From the NCBI GenBank assembly GCA_035304285.1, contig DATGQI010000147.1:1-21833 (forward strand): a stretch of 21,833 nucleotides of DNA, written 5' to 3'. This document shows, in pieces, positions 1 to 7,363 of this stretch (the first letter of the stretch is position 1; each line of letters opens with the position of its first letter). The position numbers were made by a program, and so were the translations under genes. Under the pieces are notes generated by a model that worked only from the letters and a program-made list of their open reading frames with translations, was not told where the DNA came from and did no database searches. The DNA is from IDS-8 sp035304285. Lineage in GTDB: Bacteria > Pseudomonadota > Gammaproteobacteria > Steroidobacterales > Woeseiaceae.

Positions 1-333
1 CCACAACGCGACGTCGACCGCGGCGATCGCCGACATCGTTACCGGGCCGCGCCTCCAGTACGCGCCGCGGTAGAGGAACTGCCACGTATCCTCGATGCGG
101 CCCGCGTCGCGGCCGATAAGGTTCGGCACGACGTGCTGCTCGAGGTAGGCGGCAACCGCGAGTTCGCGGCCGTTCAGCGTGGCATCGCCAAGACCGGTCA
201 CACCGGAGCGCGTTTCGATTTTCAGCGTGACAAAGTTTCGCCCGGGGCAGGTGACGATGACGCGGGCGGCGATGATTTCGCGATCGCGGGCGGATCCTTC
301 GGGGGTCGGGAGTTTGCCTGATGAGTCAGTCAT
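1..333 (-). CDS. manD: D-mannonate dehydratase / RspA-like enolase-superfamily protein (N-terminal part, runs off window)
   Basis: Only the first 111 codons are inside the window; the gene continues beyond base 1. The ATG at 333 opens a frame whose start matches the ManD/RspA branch of the enolase superfamily: an ARVIVTCPGRNFVTLKI strand, then TGLGDATLNGRE, then a YRGAYWRRGPVTMSAIAAVD stretch. ManD proteins dehydrate D-mannonate to 2-keto-3-deoxygluconate in the cytoplasm, a step of glucuronate catabolism; some members have other or very weak activity. The metal ligands and catalytic residues lie in the missing part, so activity cannot be judged. It follows the alpha-glucuronidase on the same strand, separated by a REPIN, which fits use of the glucuronate released from xylan. 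The ribosome binding site is weak. Confidence 0.85.
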   Translation of the reverse strand, partial: MTDSSGKLPTPEGSARDREIIAARVIVTCPGRNFVTLKIETRSGVTGLGDATLNGRELAVAAYLEQHVVPNLIGRDAGRIEDTWQFLYRGAYWRRGPVTMSAIAAVDVALW

Positions 334-353
334 GCGTTTTTCCGTGGTAGAAG

Positions 354-417
354 CGCTGTAGGGGCCCGCCCCGCGGGCGACTGTAACGGTTGGTCGCCCG
401 CAGGGCGGGCTCCAGCG
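354..417. repeat. REPIN 1: inverted pair of REP hairpins
   Basis: The left REP reads GTAGGG then stem GCCCGC, loop CCC, stem GCGGGC, then GAC. The right copy, read on the minus strand, has stem GCCCGC, loop CCT, stem GCGGGC, GACC, but its GTAG head is degenerate (CTGGAG). The two REPs face each other across about 10 bp. The element lies between aguA (stop at 438) and the mannonate dehydratase start at 333, both on the minus strand, so in RNA it could act as a processing or attenuation hairpin. It is the same family as the elements at 5067-5149 and 9979-10062. Confidence 0.85.
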
Positions 418-437
418 TGCTTTTCCTGGCTCACCGT

Positions 438-2600
438 TCAGTTTCCGGGGGCATAGGGAAAGGACAGGGACTGGTAGTACTCGAGCGTATGCTCCGGCGG
501 TTCGTAGCCTTCGGGAACAGGACGCCTGGAAAAGGTCTGGAAGTAGGCGATGCTGGCGTCGCGCCACCATTTCGCCTCCTTTTCCTGGATGGCGAGGAAA
601 TCGGCGGTCTGCCTGTGGCGCTCGGCATCGACATACGGGGCGAGACCTTCCCAGGTCTTCCGCATCTCCCCAACCGCTTCCACACCGCGGGTATACCGGT
701 GCACGAGTTCATCCCACAGCTCTCGTCCCGATGACGTGCGGTAGTCCCACGGCAGGTGATGGAACCACAGTAGCAGCTCTTCCGGTATCCGCTCGCGGTC
801 GGCAAACACTTCGGCTACCTTCGGCGCGTACTGCGATACCGCGTTGCTGCCTGTCTCCGTGCGGTCAAAGCCGACGCCTTGCGGGGTGGCGCGATGATAG
901 TAGACCGAGGTCCAGTCGGCGCGCGGGCCGCCTTCTACCCAGGGGCCCGGGCCGTAGTGGTGACCTCGGGCCATGAGATGGTGCAGGCCGAGCGGTGTCA
1001 TGTAATCGACCACCGCTTCGCGAGAACTCATCATCATGCCGGTCGCCTGCTCGAGGAAGTTCTCGTCGTTGGAGAACGTCATGCGCAGCCATTCGTCGGC
1101 GATTCTCCCGGAGTCGAGCTGCGGATCCCATGCGAGCCGGCCGAAGGCGTACCAGTTTGCCTGGTCGAAGTGCGAGCCGCTCCAGTTGCGATCGGTGCCG
1201 ATGTTCGCAACACCCGCCATCCCCGTGTCCGCGTAACCGTGCAATGACCCGTCGATCACATCCGCGACCGTAGGTCCTTTCGGCTCGCCCGTTATCCGCG
1301 CCTCGAGCGTCTCCTCAAAGAGCGGCGCGAGATACGCGAGGTGCGTCGCGAAGCCGAGATACTCCTTCGTGATCTGGAACTCCATCATCAGCGGGGTTTC
1401 CGGCGTGGCACCGAACAGCGGGTGAAAAGGCTCGCGCGGCTGGAAGTCGATGGCGCCATTTTTTACCTGCACCATCACGTTGTCGCGAAACTCGCCATCC
1501 AAGGGCACGAATTCGGTATAGGCCTGCTTCGCACGGTCGTCCGGCTCCTCGTCCGAATAGACGAAGGCTCGCCAGATCACCATGCCGCCGTGGGGCGAGA
1601 CCGCGTCAGCCAGGAGATTCGCTCCCTCCGCGTGCGATCGCCCGTAGTCCTGCGGGCCCGGCTGGCCTTCCGAGTTGGCCTTGACGAGGAAACCACCGAA
1701 GTCGGGGATGAGACTGTAGATCTCTTCGGCCTTGTCCATCCACCAGCGCCGCACATCGGCATCGAGAGGATCGGCAGTGTCGAGCTCACCGATTTCCATT
1801 GGCGCGCTGAAACGCGCGGTAAGGAAAACGCGAATGTTGTACGGCCGGAACACGTTCGCGAGGGCCGCCGCCTTTTCAAGGTACATCGGCGTCAGGGTGA
1901 TTGCATTGGCGTTGACGTTGGTGAGCGAGGTCGCGTTGATGCCGAGGGACGCATTCGCCCTTGCATAATCGATATAGCGCGGGTCGACCCAGTCCGGCAG
2001 CTTGTGCCAGTCCCATATCGACTGGCCGGCGTAGCCGCGCTCGACGTGCCGGTCGAGATTGTCCCAGTGGTTGAGCATCCGGTGCCGAAGCGAAGGCGCT
2101 TCCTGGATGTCGAGGTTTTCGAGCGGCTGCCGTGTCTGCAGGAGACGCAGGAAGTGAAAAGCGCCGTAGAGAACGCCGCTATCCTCGTTCGCCGCAATGA
2201 TCGTGGCCGGCTGCCCGTCGACCTTCACGCGTCGGATCAAATAACCCTCGGCCCCGAGCCCGGACAGATCGAGCTGCATGCCCGCCAACAGCGGCGATGC
2301 CTGCGGGGTGCCGATGACAAGCGCACCGGCCTTGGCAACTGTATCCCTTACAGGCACCACTCCAGCCAGCAGGCCTGAGAGACCCTGCTCGAGTTCGGCG
2401 CGGGCAACATCCAGCGTCGGGCTACCGCCTTCGCTCACCAGGTAGGTCACGGCGGAGCGGTATGACTGAAGCCAGGAGGGCGCATCGACCTCGTGGTAGC
2501 GAAGCCAGAGGTCGTAACCGTCTTCCGCGACGGCCGGGTGCGAGGCACCTGAGAGCAGACCAATTATTGCAGCAAATACCGACAACCGACCTGCCCGCAT
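438..2600 (-). CDS. aguA: Alpha-glucuronidase, glycoside hydrolase family 67, exported
   Basis: GH67 enzymes remove (4-O-methyl-)D-glucuronic acid from the non-reducing end of glucurono-xylooligosaccharides. The protein is 720 aa, normal for a GH67 member with a leader. Residues 1-26 form a signal peptide (MRAGRLSVFAA...AVAEDG), so it is probably periplasmic. An N-terminal GH67 domain is followed by the TIM barrel with the family signature residues: acid catalyst Glu311 in KANSEGQPGP, Asp385 in KNGAIDFQPREP and Glu413 in FQITKEYLG. The spacing of these three closely follows the characterised Cellvibrio enzyme. I chose the ATG at 2600 over the upstream ATG at 2723 because it is preceded by GGGAG and opens directly into the signal peptide; the upstream extension would also run across the LacI-type operator. 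It is divergent from the LacI-family gene and upstream of mannonate dehydratase, so it probably responds to xylan/uronate breakdown products. Confidence 0.96.
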   Translation of the reverse strand: MRAGRLSVFAAIIGLLSGASHPAVAEDGYDLWLRYHEVDAPSWLQSYRSAVTYLVSEGGSPTLDVARAELEQGLSGLLAGVVPVRDTVAKAGALVIGTPQASPLLAGMQLDLSGLGAEGYLIRRVKVDGQPATIIAANEDSGVLYGAFHFLRLLQTRQPLENLDIQEAPSLRHRMLNHWDNLDRHVERGYAGQSIWDWHKLPDWVDPRYIDYARANASLGINATSLTNVNANAITLTPMYLEKAAALANVFRPYNIRVFLTARFSAPMEIGELDTADPLDADVRRWWMDKAEEIYSLIPDFGGFLVKANSEGQPGPQDYGRSHAEGANLLADAVSPHGGMVIWRAFVYSDEEPDDRAKQAYTEFVPLDGEFRDNVMVQVKNGAIDFQPREPFHPLFGATPETPLMMEFQITKEYLGFATHLAYLAPLFEETLEARITGEPKGPTVADVIDGSLHGYADTGMAGVANIGTDRNWSGSHFDQANWYAFGRLAWDPQLDSGRIADEWLRMTFSNDENFLEQATGMMMSSREAVVDYMTPLGLHHLMARGHHYGPGPWVEGGPRADWTSVYYHRATPQGVGFDRTETGSNAVSQYAPKVAEVFADRERIPEELLLWFHHLPWDYRTSSGRELWDELVHRYTRGVEAVGEMRKTWEGLAPYVDAERHRQTADFLAIQEKEAKWWRDASIAYFQTFSRRPVPEGYEPPEHTLEYYQSLSFPYAPGN

Positions 2601-2683
2601 ACTTACTCCCGTAACATTCGTACCGCCTGTGCTTTGTGCGCAAAAATACTCATGCCGCGCACACTCCCGGCGTCCTGTGGGTC

Positions 2684-2703
2684 TATAATGGTAACGGTAC
2701 CAT
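2684..2703 (+). promoter_or_regulatory. LacI-type operator overlapping a TATAAT -10 box
   Basis: Bases 2688-2703 read ATGGTAACGGTACCAT. The six-base arms ATGGTA/TACCAT are perfect reverse complements around a CG-containing centre, the usual form of LacI-family operators. A perfect TATAAT at 2684-2689, reading toward the lacI-type gene, overlaps the left end. No convincing -35 box is visible. The site is about 88 bp upstream of aguA and 95 bp upstream of the regulator, so one bound repressor could control both. The rest of 2601-2797 shows no gene; it also carries a second GGTACC at 2710-2715. Confidence 0.65.
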
Positions 2704-2797
2704 AGCCCCGGTACCCGCACCACGAGCGAGCGGCAACTACAGTCAACATGTGCGGTGCTAGAATCGCCGCGCGTCCAAAGAGGCGAAGCGCAGGCAC

Positions 2798-3853
2798 GTG
2801 AAGAAAAAACCAGTTCGGCGGAGGGGCGGCGACGCGGTAACGATCCACGAGGTCGCCCACAAGGCGGGTGTGTCCCCGATGACGGTGTCGCGTGTAATCA
2901 ACGGCAATGTGAACGTGCGGGAGGCGACCCGCGAGCGGGTCATGCATGCGGTACGCGACCTCAATTACACGCCCAACCCCGCCGCCCGTTCGCTCGCAGC
3001 GGCACAGGGCGCTCGCATCGCGCTTATCTACACGAACCCCAGCGCCGCTTACCTTAGCGAACTGCTCGTCGGCGCGCTCGCCGGCGTCAGCCGTACAGCC
3101 GCGCAGCTCGTGCTGGATACCTGGGACTACACCAACGCGGCGGCGCAGCGAGCGGCCGCACGCAAGCTCGCCACCGTCGTCGCCGGAGTGATCCTGCCGC
3201 CGCCGTTATGCGAATCGAAGGCCATCGTTTCCGAGTTGAACGCCGCAAACATCCCGGTGGTCGCTGTCGCCTCCGCGCGTTTTCATTCGGAGATTTCCTG
3301 CGTGCGCATCGATGACTTCCGCGCCAGCAAGGAAATGACCGAGTACCTGATTGGCCTCGGCCATTCACGCATCGGCTATATAAAGGGCCATCCGAACCAG
3401 ACCGCGAGTTCGCGGCGATTCGAGGGCTACCAGGCGGCACTACAGGAGGCCGGTATCGCTACAGATTCTTCACTCGTGCAGCAGGGCTACTTCACCTACC
3501 GCTCCGGACTGGATGCGACGAAGAAGCTGCTCTCCCTGAAGCATACGCCGACCGCCATCTTCGCCAGCAATGACGACATGGCGGCGGCCGCGATATCGGT
3601 AGCGCACCGTCGCGGTCTCGACGTGCCGCGCGACCTGTCCGTGGTCGGCTTCGACGACACGCCGATCGGCATGACCCTGTGGCCGGAACTGACGACGATC
3701 CACCAGCCCATCGCCGACATGGCCGAGTCCGCCATCGACCTGCTGCTGCGGAGCATCCGCCGCAAGGACGGCGACACCCGCGTGGTCGTCGACCAGGTTG
3801 TCCCGCATGTGCTGGTGAAGCGGGATTCCGTGGCGCCACCGCCGAAGAAATGA
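2798..3853 (+). CDS. LacI-family transcriptional regulator
   Basis: The protein is 351 aa, the standard LacI-family length. After a basic leader, residues 14-36 carry the helix-turn-helix signature (TIHEVAHKAGVSPMTVSRV), followed by the hinge helix NPAARSLAA. A periplasmic-binding-protein-like sensor domain then runs to the end, with typical SRRFEGYQAAL, FASNDDMAAAA and DLSVVGFDDTPI segments. The start is a GTG with a modest ribosome site, and no better in-frame start lies nearby. It is divergent from aguA with a LacI-type operator between them, so it is probably the local repressor of the glucuronoxylan/uronate genes. The inducer (glucuronate, fructuronate, xylose or an acid derived from them) cannot be read from the sequence. 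Confidence 0.95.
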   Translation: MKKKPVRRRGGDAVTIHEVAHKAGVSPMTVSRVINGNVNVREATRERVMHAVRDLNYTPNPAARSLAAAQGARIALIYTNPSAAYLSELLVGALAGVSRTAAQLVLDTWDYTNAAAQRAAARKLATVVAGVILPPPLCESKAIVSELNAANIPVVAVASARFHSEISCVRIDDFRASKEMTEYLIGLGHSRIGYIKGHPNQTASSRRFEGYQAALQEAGIATDSSLVQQGYFTYRSGLDATKKLLSLKHTPTAIFASNDDMAAAAISVAHRRGLDVPRDLSVVGFDDTPIGMTLWPELTTIHQPIADMAESAIDLLLRSIRRKDGDTRVVVDQVVPHVLVKRDSVAPPPKK

Positions 3854-3904
3854 TCGCCGCGTTGACCTGATGCCCGGCCCGCGGCAAGCACCGGCGATTG
3901 CTTC

Positions 3905-5074
3905 GTGAAGACCGGCGCCCTCGTACGTTCCCTTCCCGCCGACTGGCAGAATGCGACCCTGGCCGGGCGCCTCCAGACATCCGCCGGACCTGCGATCATC
4001 TGCGTATGCGAAGGCCGGGTGCGCGATGTCAGCAGGAGCTATCCCACCATGTCGCAGCTACTGTCGTCGTGGGATGGCGATTTGCCGGAAGGCGATGATC
4101 TCGGCCCTCTCACCGAGCTGGCCGTGAGGCCTGCGTTCGTCGACGGCTCGTCGCTGCGCCTGTTATCGCCTTTTGACCTGCAATGCATCAAGGCTTGCGG
4201 TGTGACCTTCGCTACCTCCGCCATCGAGAGGGTTATCGAGGAGCGCGCCCGTGGCGATGCAGCGCTGGCCGAGGACATTCGCGCGAACCTTCGCGAACGG
4301 ATTGGTGCTGATATCCGCACCGCCAGACCCGGCTCAGAAGCGGCGCAGGAGCTGAAGGCCGCGCTGATCAGCGATGGCTTGTGGTCTCAGTATCTCGAAG
4401 TCGCCATCGGCAAGGATGCGGAAGTCTTCACCAAGGCGCCTGTGCTGTCGTCCGTCGGGTGGGGAGACTGGATCGGGGTTCGCACCGACTCCGCGTGGAA
4501 CAACCCGGAACCGGAAATCGTTCTCGCCTGCGATGGCGCCGGCCGGATACTCGGCGCGACGCTCGGCAACGACGTCAACCTGCGCGACATCGAGGGGCGC
4601 AGCGCGCTGCTGCTCGGGAAGGCGAAAGACAACAACGCGTCCTGCGCCATCGGTCCCTTCATCCGCCTGTTCGACGCGAACTTCGGCCTCGATGACGTGC
4701 GGCAGGCGGTGGTGCGGCTGGAAATTGAGGGTGAAGACGGGTTCAGGCTCGAAGGAACGAGTTCGATGTCCGAGATCAGCCGCGACCCGGAGGAGCTCGT
4801 TGCACAGACGTTCGGCGCGGATCACCAGTATCCGGATGGCTTCGCGCTGTTTCTCGGCACGATGTTCGCGCCAATCGTCGATCGGGACGCGCCCGGCTCA
4901 GGCTTCACGCACAAGCCACGGGATCGGGTGCGTGTCGCGACGGAGCGGCTGGGGGTGCTGGAGAACCGCGTGACCACCTGCGAGCAGGCGCCACCGTGGG
5001 ATTTCGGCATGGCCGACCTGATGCAGAACCTTGCGCGTCGGGGGTTGCTCTCACGTCAGGACAGCACGCTGTAG
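3905..5074 (+). CDS. Fumarylacetoacetate hydrolase-fold protein, probable 2-keto-3-deoxy sugar acid dehydratase (XylX-like)
   Basis: The 389 aa length and layout (small N-terminal domain, then a C-terminal FAH domain) match the XylX-type branch of the FAH superfamily, which dehydrates 2-keto-3-deoxy-pentonates to alpha-ketoglutarate semialdehyde in oxidative xylose or arabinose pathways. Visible features are the N-terminal LPADWQNATLAGRL strand, the metal-ligand pair Glu202/Glu204 in NNPEPEIVL, Asp223 in GNDVNLRD, and the conserved KAKDNNASCAIGPF loop. The start is a GTG with no clear Shine-Dalgarno; the homologous N-terminal strand argues against a later start. It lies 51 nt after the LacI-type gene on the same strand, so the two may be co-transcribed. 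The stop TAG is the one in the GTAG head of a REP. An exact substrate cannot be assigned from sequence alone. Confidence 0.85.
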   Translation: MKTGALVRSLPADWQNATLAGRLQTSAGPAIICVCEGRVRDVSRSYPTMSQLLSSWDGDLPEGDDLGPLTELAVRPAFVDGSSLRLLSPFDLQCIKACGVTFATSAIERVIEERARGDAALAEDIRANLRERIGADIRTARPGSEAAQELKAALISDGLWSQYLEVAIGKDAEVFTKAPVLSSVGWGDWIGVRTDSAWNNPEPEIVLACDGAGRILGATLGNDVNLRDIEGRSALLLGKAKDNNASCAIGPFIRLFDANFGLDDVRQAVVRLEIEGEDGFRLEGTSSMSEISRDPEELVAQTFGADHQYPDGFALFLGTMFAPIVDRDAPGSGFTHKPRDRVRVATERLGVLENRVTTCEQAPPWDFGMADLMQNLARRGLLSRQDSTL

Positions 5075-5149
5075 GAGCCCGTCCTACGGGCGACAAAGGG
5101 CAGCGAAAATCCGGACGAAAGGTCGCCCGTGAGACGGGCTCCTACAGCG
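5067..5149. repeat. REPIN 2: inverted pair of REP hairpins
   Basis: The left REP is GTAGGA, stem GCCCGT, loop CCT, stem ACGGGC, GACA. The right copy, read on the minus strand, is GTAGGA, stem GCCCGT, loop CTC, stem ACGGGC, GACC. The outer CGCTGTAGGAGCCCGTC arms also pair with each other across the roughly 28-bp spacer, so the whole element can form one long hairpin. It sits between two convergent genes (stops at 5074 and 5170) and may serve as a two-way terminator. Its head supplies the TAG stop of the FAH-fold gene. Confidence 0.92.
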
Positions 5150-5169
5150 CTCGTTTCCGTACTGGCCGG

Positions 5170-6285
5170 CTATAGTTGGTCGAGGCGTTGCTTGATCGGT
5201 GCGGTGGTGGTCTTTATGAAGTCGAGTTCCTCGTCGGTGAAGGCGGGCTTGTAAGAAGTCGGCGGGCGGATCGTGCGGGCCGCCTCGGCTGGAAGATTTA
5301 CCCCCCCGTTCTCCAGTTCGCAGTGCTCGAGCACCAACTCCATCGTTTGCGCAGGCTCATTGCACAACCTGTCATAGTCGACTACCCGCGTCGCCCTCCG
5401 CAACGCCTCACCATTCTCGAGAGATGCGGCGACGTGGCCGTAAAGGTCCGCCCAGTACACCGCCCATCCTTCAACCTCGCGCCCCTCCGACCAGAGACTA
5501 AGAACCTTCCTGGTCGTCTCCGCATCGCCACTGTTGATGGGGCGGCGGTCGAGGCCGAACTCGAAGTGACCACTGCGGCTCATGTGACGCTTCAACCGGT
5601 CGTCGCGCTCGTGCTCGATGCAAAACCGCTGGTGCTGGCGCATCAACGAGGTGACGTGCCACACAGGATCACGAACCGGCAGCAGGAACCTTGCGTCAGG
5701 GAACAGCCTGAGAAGATAGCGCAGGCGCGTCAAATTATAATTGGCCTTGGACAAGTATCTGCGGCCACCGCGAAGCAACAGCAACTTGCGGATGTGGTCC
5801 TTGTAGAAGTTCGCGAACTCCTCGTTTGTCGTCTCGTCGTTCAATACTGCGCTCACCTCCGGGTCATGCAGACTGGAAAAGAACGCCATCCAGATTACTT
5901 CCTCGAATGCTTCGGGACTTTCAGGAGTGACATCGATCCCGTCACCGTGCGCTCGTTCGCTCGCCGCCTCGTCGCCGTTGCCCGCGCGATCGATGAACCA
6001 GTTCCAGAACCATGGCGTCAGCACCGGCGGGAAATCGCGGTAGCGATGACTGGTGACGTCGGGATGCCGTGCCAGCAGTTCCAGGAGAATCGTCGTCCCG
6101 GAGCGCGCAAGGCCCGCGATGTACACCGGCTTCACGATCGGCACTTTGTCCAGGCGCTCCGAGAGAATGCGGGTCTCAAAGTTGCCGAGGCCTATCCACA
6201 TTCGTGCATGCCGCTCCTGCAGCCCGCTCAGGAAATCCGTCCACCGTGGCACCGACAGTTCAGGCGTTCCTGCAGTCGCCACCAT
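5170..6285 (-). CDS. PAPS-dependent sulfotransferase family protein
   Basis: The protein is 371 aa and cytoplasmic, with no signal peptide. It carries the 5'-phosphosulfate-binding P-loop-like motif YIAGLARSGTTILLELL (around residues 55-71) and, further on, SKANYNLTRLRYLL...FPDARFLLPVRDP, matching the 3'-phosphate-binding region of the Sulfotransfer_3 type. Such enzymes move sulfate from PAPS to a hydroxyl or amine acceptor; the acceptor is unknown here. I start it at the ATG at 6285 because that ATG overlaps the stop of the upstream gene as TGATG, a sign of translational coupling; the 28-residue extension to 6369 would run back into that gene. It is the last gene of the four-gene operon that begins with the ASST-like propeller protein. 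Confidence 0.9.
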   Translation of the reverse strand: MVATAGTPELSVPRWTDFLSGLQERHARMWIGLGNFETRILSERLDKVPIVKPVYIAGLARSGTTILLELLARHPDVTSHRYRDFPPVLTPWFWNWFIDRAGNGDEAASERAHGDGIDVTPESPEAFEEVIWMAFFSSLHDPEVSAVLNDETTNEEFANFYKDHIRKLLLLRGGRRYLSKANYNLTRLRYLLRLFPDARFLLPVRDPVWHVTSLMRQHQRFCIEHERDDRLKRHMSRSGHFEFGLDRRPINSGDAETTRKVLSLWSEGREVEGWAVYWADLYGHVAASLENGEALRRATRVVDYDRLCNEPAQTMELVLEHCELENGGVNLPAEAARTIRPPTSYKPAFTDEELDFIKTTTAPIKQRLDQL

Positions 6286-7010
6286 CAGTCGATGTGCCTT
6301 GCCGTCTTGTAGCCGAGCGCGGCTACGAAGAGCACCGGCAGGAATATCGCTTCCCAGCCGCGCATCCACGATGGTCCCATGGAGACAAGCTCTCGCCTGG
6401 GCAGGCCGACGCGGATCTCATCAACCGGCGCATCGTCCGGCAGGTAGCCGGCAGGATTTTCCATCAGCCAGTTCCACCACTGGCGCTTGTGAACGATGGG
6501 CACCGGCGCAGCCAGCGGGACGTCGAGCAACACGTCCCCACCGGGTCCTGATGCCTCGATATGTCGCACTCCGTTCCCGGAATTCAGCAACTGGCCAGTT
6601 AAGGGGGGCGCCACGTCGACTTTCACCAGCTCGTCGTGTGCCGGGAAGACATGGCCATAGGCGCTGCTCATCCACACGAGCAGCGCGATCACCGGGTAAG
6701 CAGCCAGAAGCGTCGCCGGTATCACGATACCGACCCGCTTCAGGGAGAGTCCCAGCATCGACTTCATCAGCGGCCACGCTCCTTCCATCTCTCCGTCGTA
6801 GGCCGCGAGTTCCTCCTGCGCCGTCCTGGCATCCCTTTTGATACGTGTGATTCGCTCCTGCGGAGAGATCACGCGGTACAACTCCAGGCAAACGACACCG
6901 CCAATTACCGCCCACAGTGCGATGGAAAGGGGAGCCGGGATGACGCTGGTGATCCGTTGGTCAGCCCACTCGAGCAGCGGCGCGGGCAGGTCGAACAGGC
7001 CAAGCGTCAT
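6285..7010 (-). CDS. Three-TM membrane protein with a cytoplasmic-type coiled coil (possible Oxa1/EMC3-superfamily fold)
   Basis: This 241 aa protein is not one I can name. A hydrophobic segment at about 24-44 is followed by a charged helical stretch (ISPQERITRIKRDARTAQEE, then more helix to about 80), a second segment at about 93-115, a soluble region of roughly 100 residues containing HKRQWWNWLMENPAGYLP, and a C-terminal segment at about 218-236. A TM, a basic coiled coil and a TM with PATLLAAYPVIALLVWM is reminiscent of the Oxa1/YidC/EMC3/DUF106 fold, but this is a resemblance of pattern only. Its ATG overlaps the preceding stop by 4 bp (ATGA) and its own stop overlaps the sulfotransferase start, so the genes are translationally coupled and the proteins may be made in fixed ratio. 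Confidence 0.85.
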   Translation of the reverse strand: MTLGLFDLPAPLLEWADQRITSVIPAPLSIALWAVIGGVVCLELYRVISPQERITRIKRDARTAQEELAAYDGEMEGAWPLMKSMLGLSLKRVGIVIPATLLAAYPVIALLVWMSSAYGHVFPAHDELVKVDVAPPLTGQLLNSGNGVRHIEASGPGGDVLLDVPLAAPVPIVHKRQWWNWLMENPAGYLPDDAPVDEIRVGLPRRELVSMGPSWMRGWEAIFLPVLFVAALGYKTARHID

Positions 7011-7354
7011 GGGTGGCGCGGTTCGGTGGCTTCCTGTGCAGGCGTGGCCGTGGGCCGGCTTTCTCCGGTGTCAGTGGATGGCGAAGTATCGGTGGACGGC
7101 TTCGCACTGTCGTCGCCGCGCTCCTTCGCTGCCGCAAGCTCCCGTTCTTCGCGCTTGCGACGACGCATGCGCCTTATCGGCCAGGCAATGATGAATGCGA
7201 GCGCGGCGGCGATCGCGACGATCAGTGCCCAGAGCGCGCCCAGCAGGCTTAAGCCCGCGCCGGGGCCGACATAAGCGTCAGCGGTATGCGGTAGCAGCAA
7301 CGTCGCGCACGCAATACTGCTGATGATAAGGACGAGGTTAAGTGATCTGTTCAT
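7007..7354 (-). CDS. Small exported membrane protein with AYVGPGAG motif
   Basis: The protein is 115 aa. Residues 1-27 are a cleavable signal peptide ending in HTADA, so the mature protein starts YVGPGAGLSLLGALWAL. This runs into one long hydrophobic helix (about 30-58), then a strongly basic stop-transfer segment (WPIRRMRRRKREE), then a Thr/Ser/Pro-rich acidic tail of about 45 residues (KPSTDTSPSTDTGES). The expected layout is periplasmic N terminus and cytoplasmic tail. Small proteins with this Y-[VI]-GPGAG start are known as uncharacterised ORFs; I know of no assigned function. It starts 9 nt after the ASST-like gene and overlaps the next gene by ATGA. Confidence 0.85.
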   Translation of the reverse strand: MNRSLNLVLIISSIACATLLLPHTADAYVGPGAGLSLLGALWALIVAIAAALAFIIAWPIRRMRRRKREERELAAAKERGDDSAKPSTDTSPSTDTGESRPTATPAQEATEPRHP

Positions 7355-7363
7355 GAGCCACCA

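Noticed and set aside
1341..2378. 345-residue plus-strand open frame
   Set aside because: It is antisense to the well-supported alpha-glucuronidase and has the Arg-rich composition of a GC-driven shadow frame.
2696..2715. Pair of GGTACC sites as a second operator
   Set aside because: They are short palindromes with no extended symmetry beyond 6 bp; only the 2688-2703 palindrome looks like an operator.
5176..6312. 378-residue plus-strand open frame
   Set aside because: It is antisense to the sulfotransferase, which has clear PAPS-binding motifs; no recognisable domain or ribosome site here.
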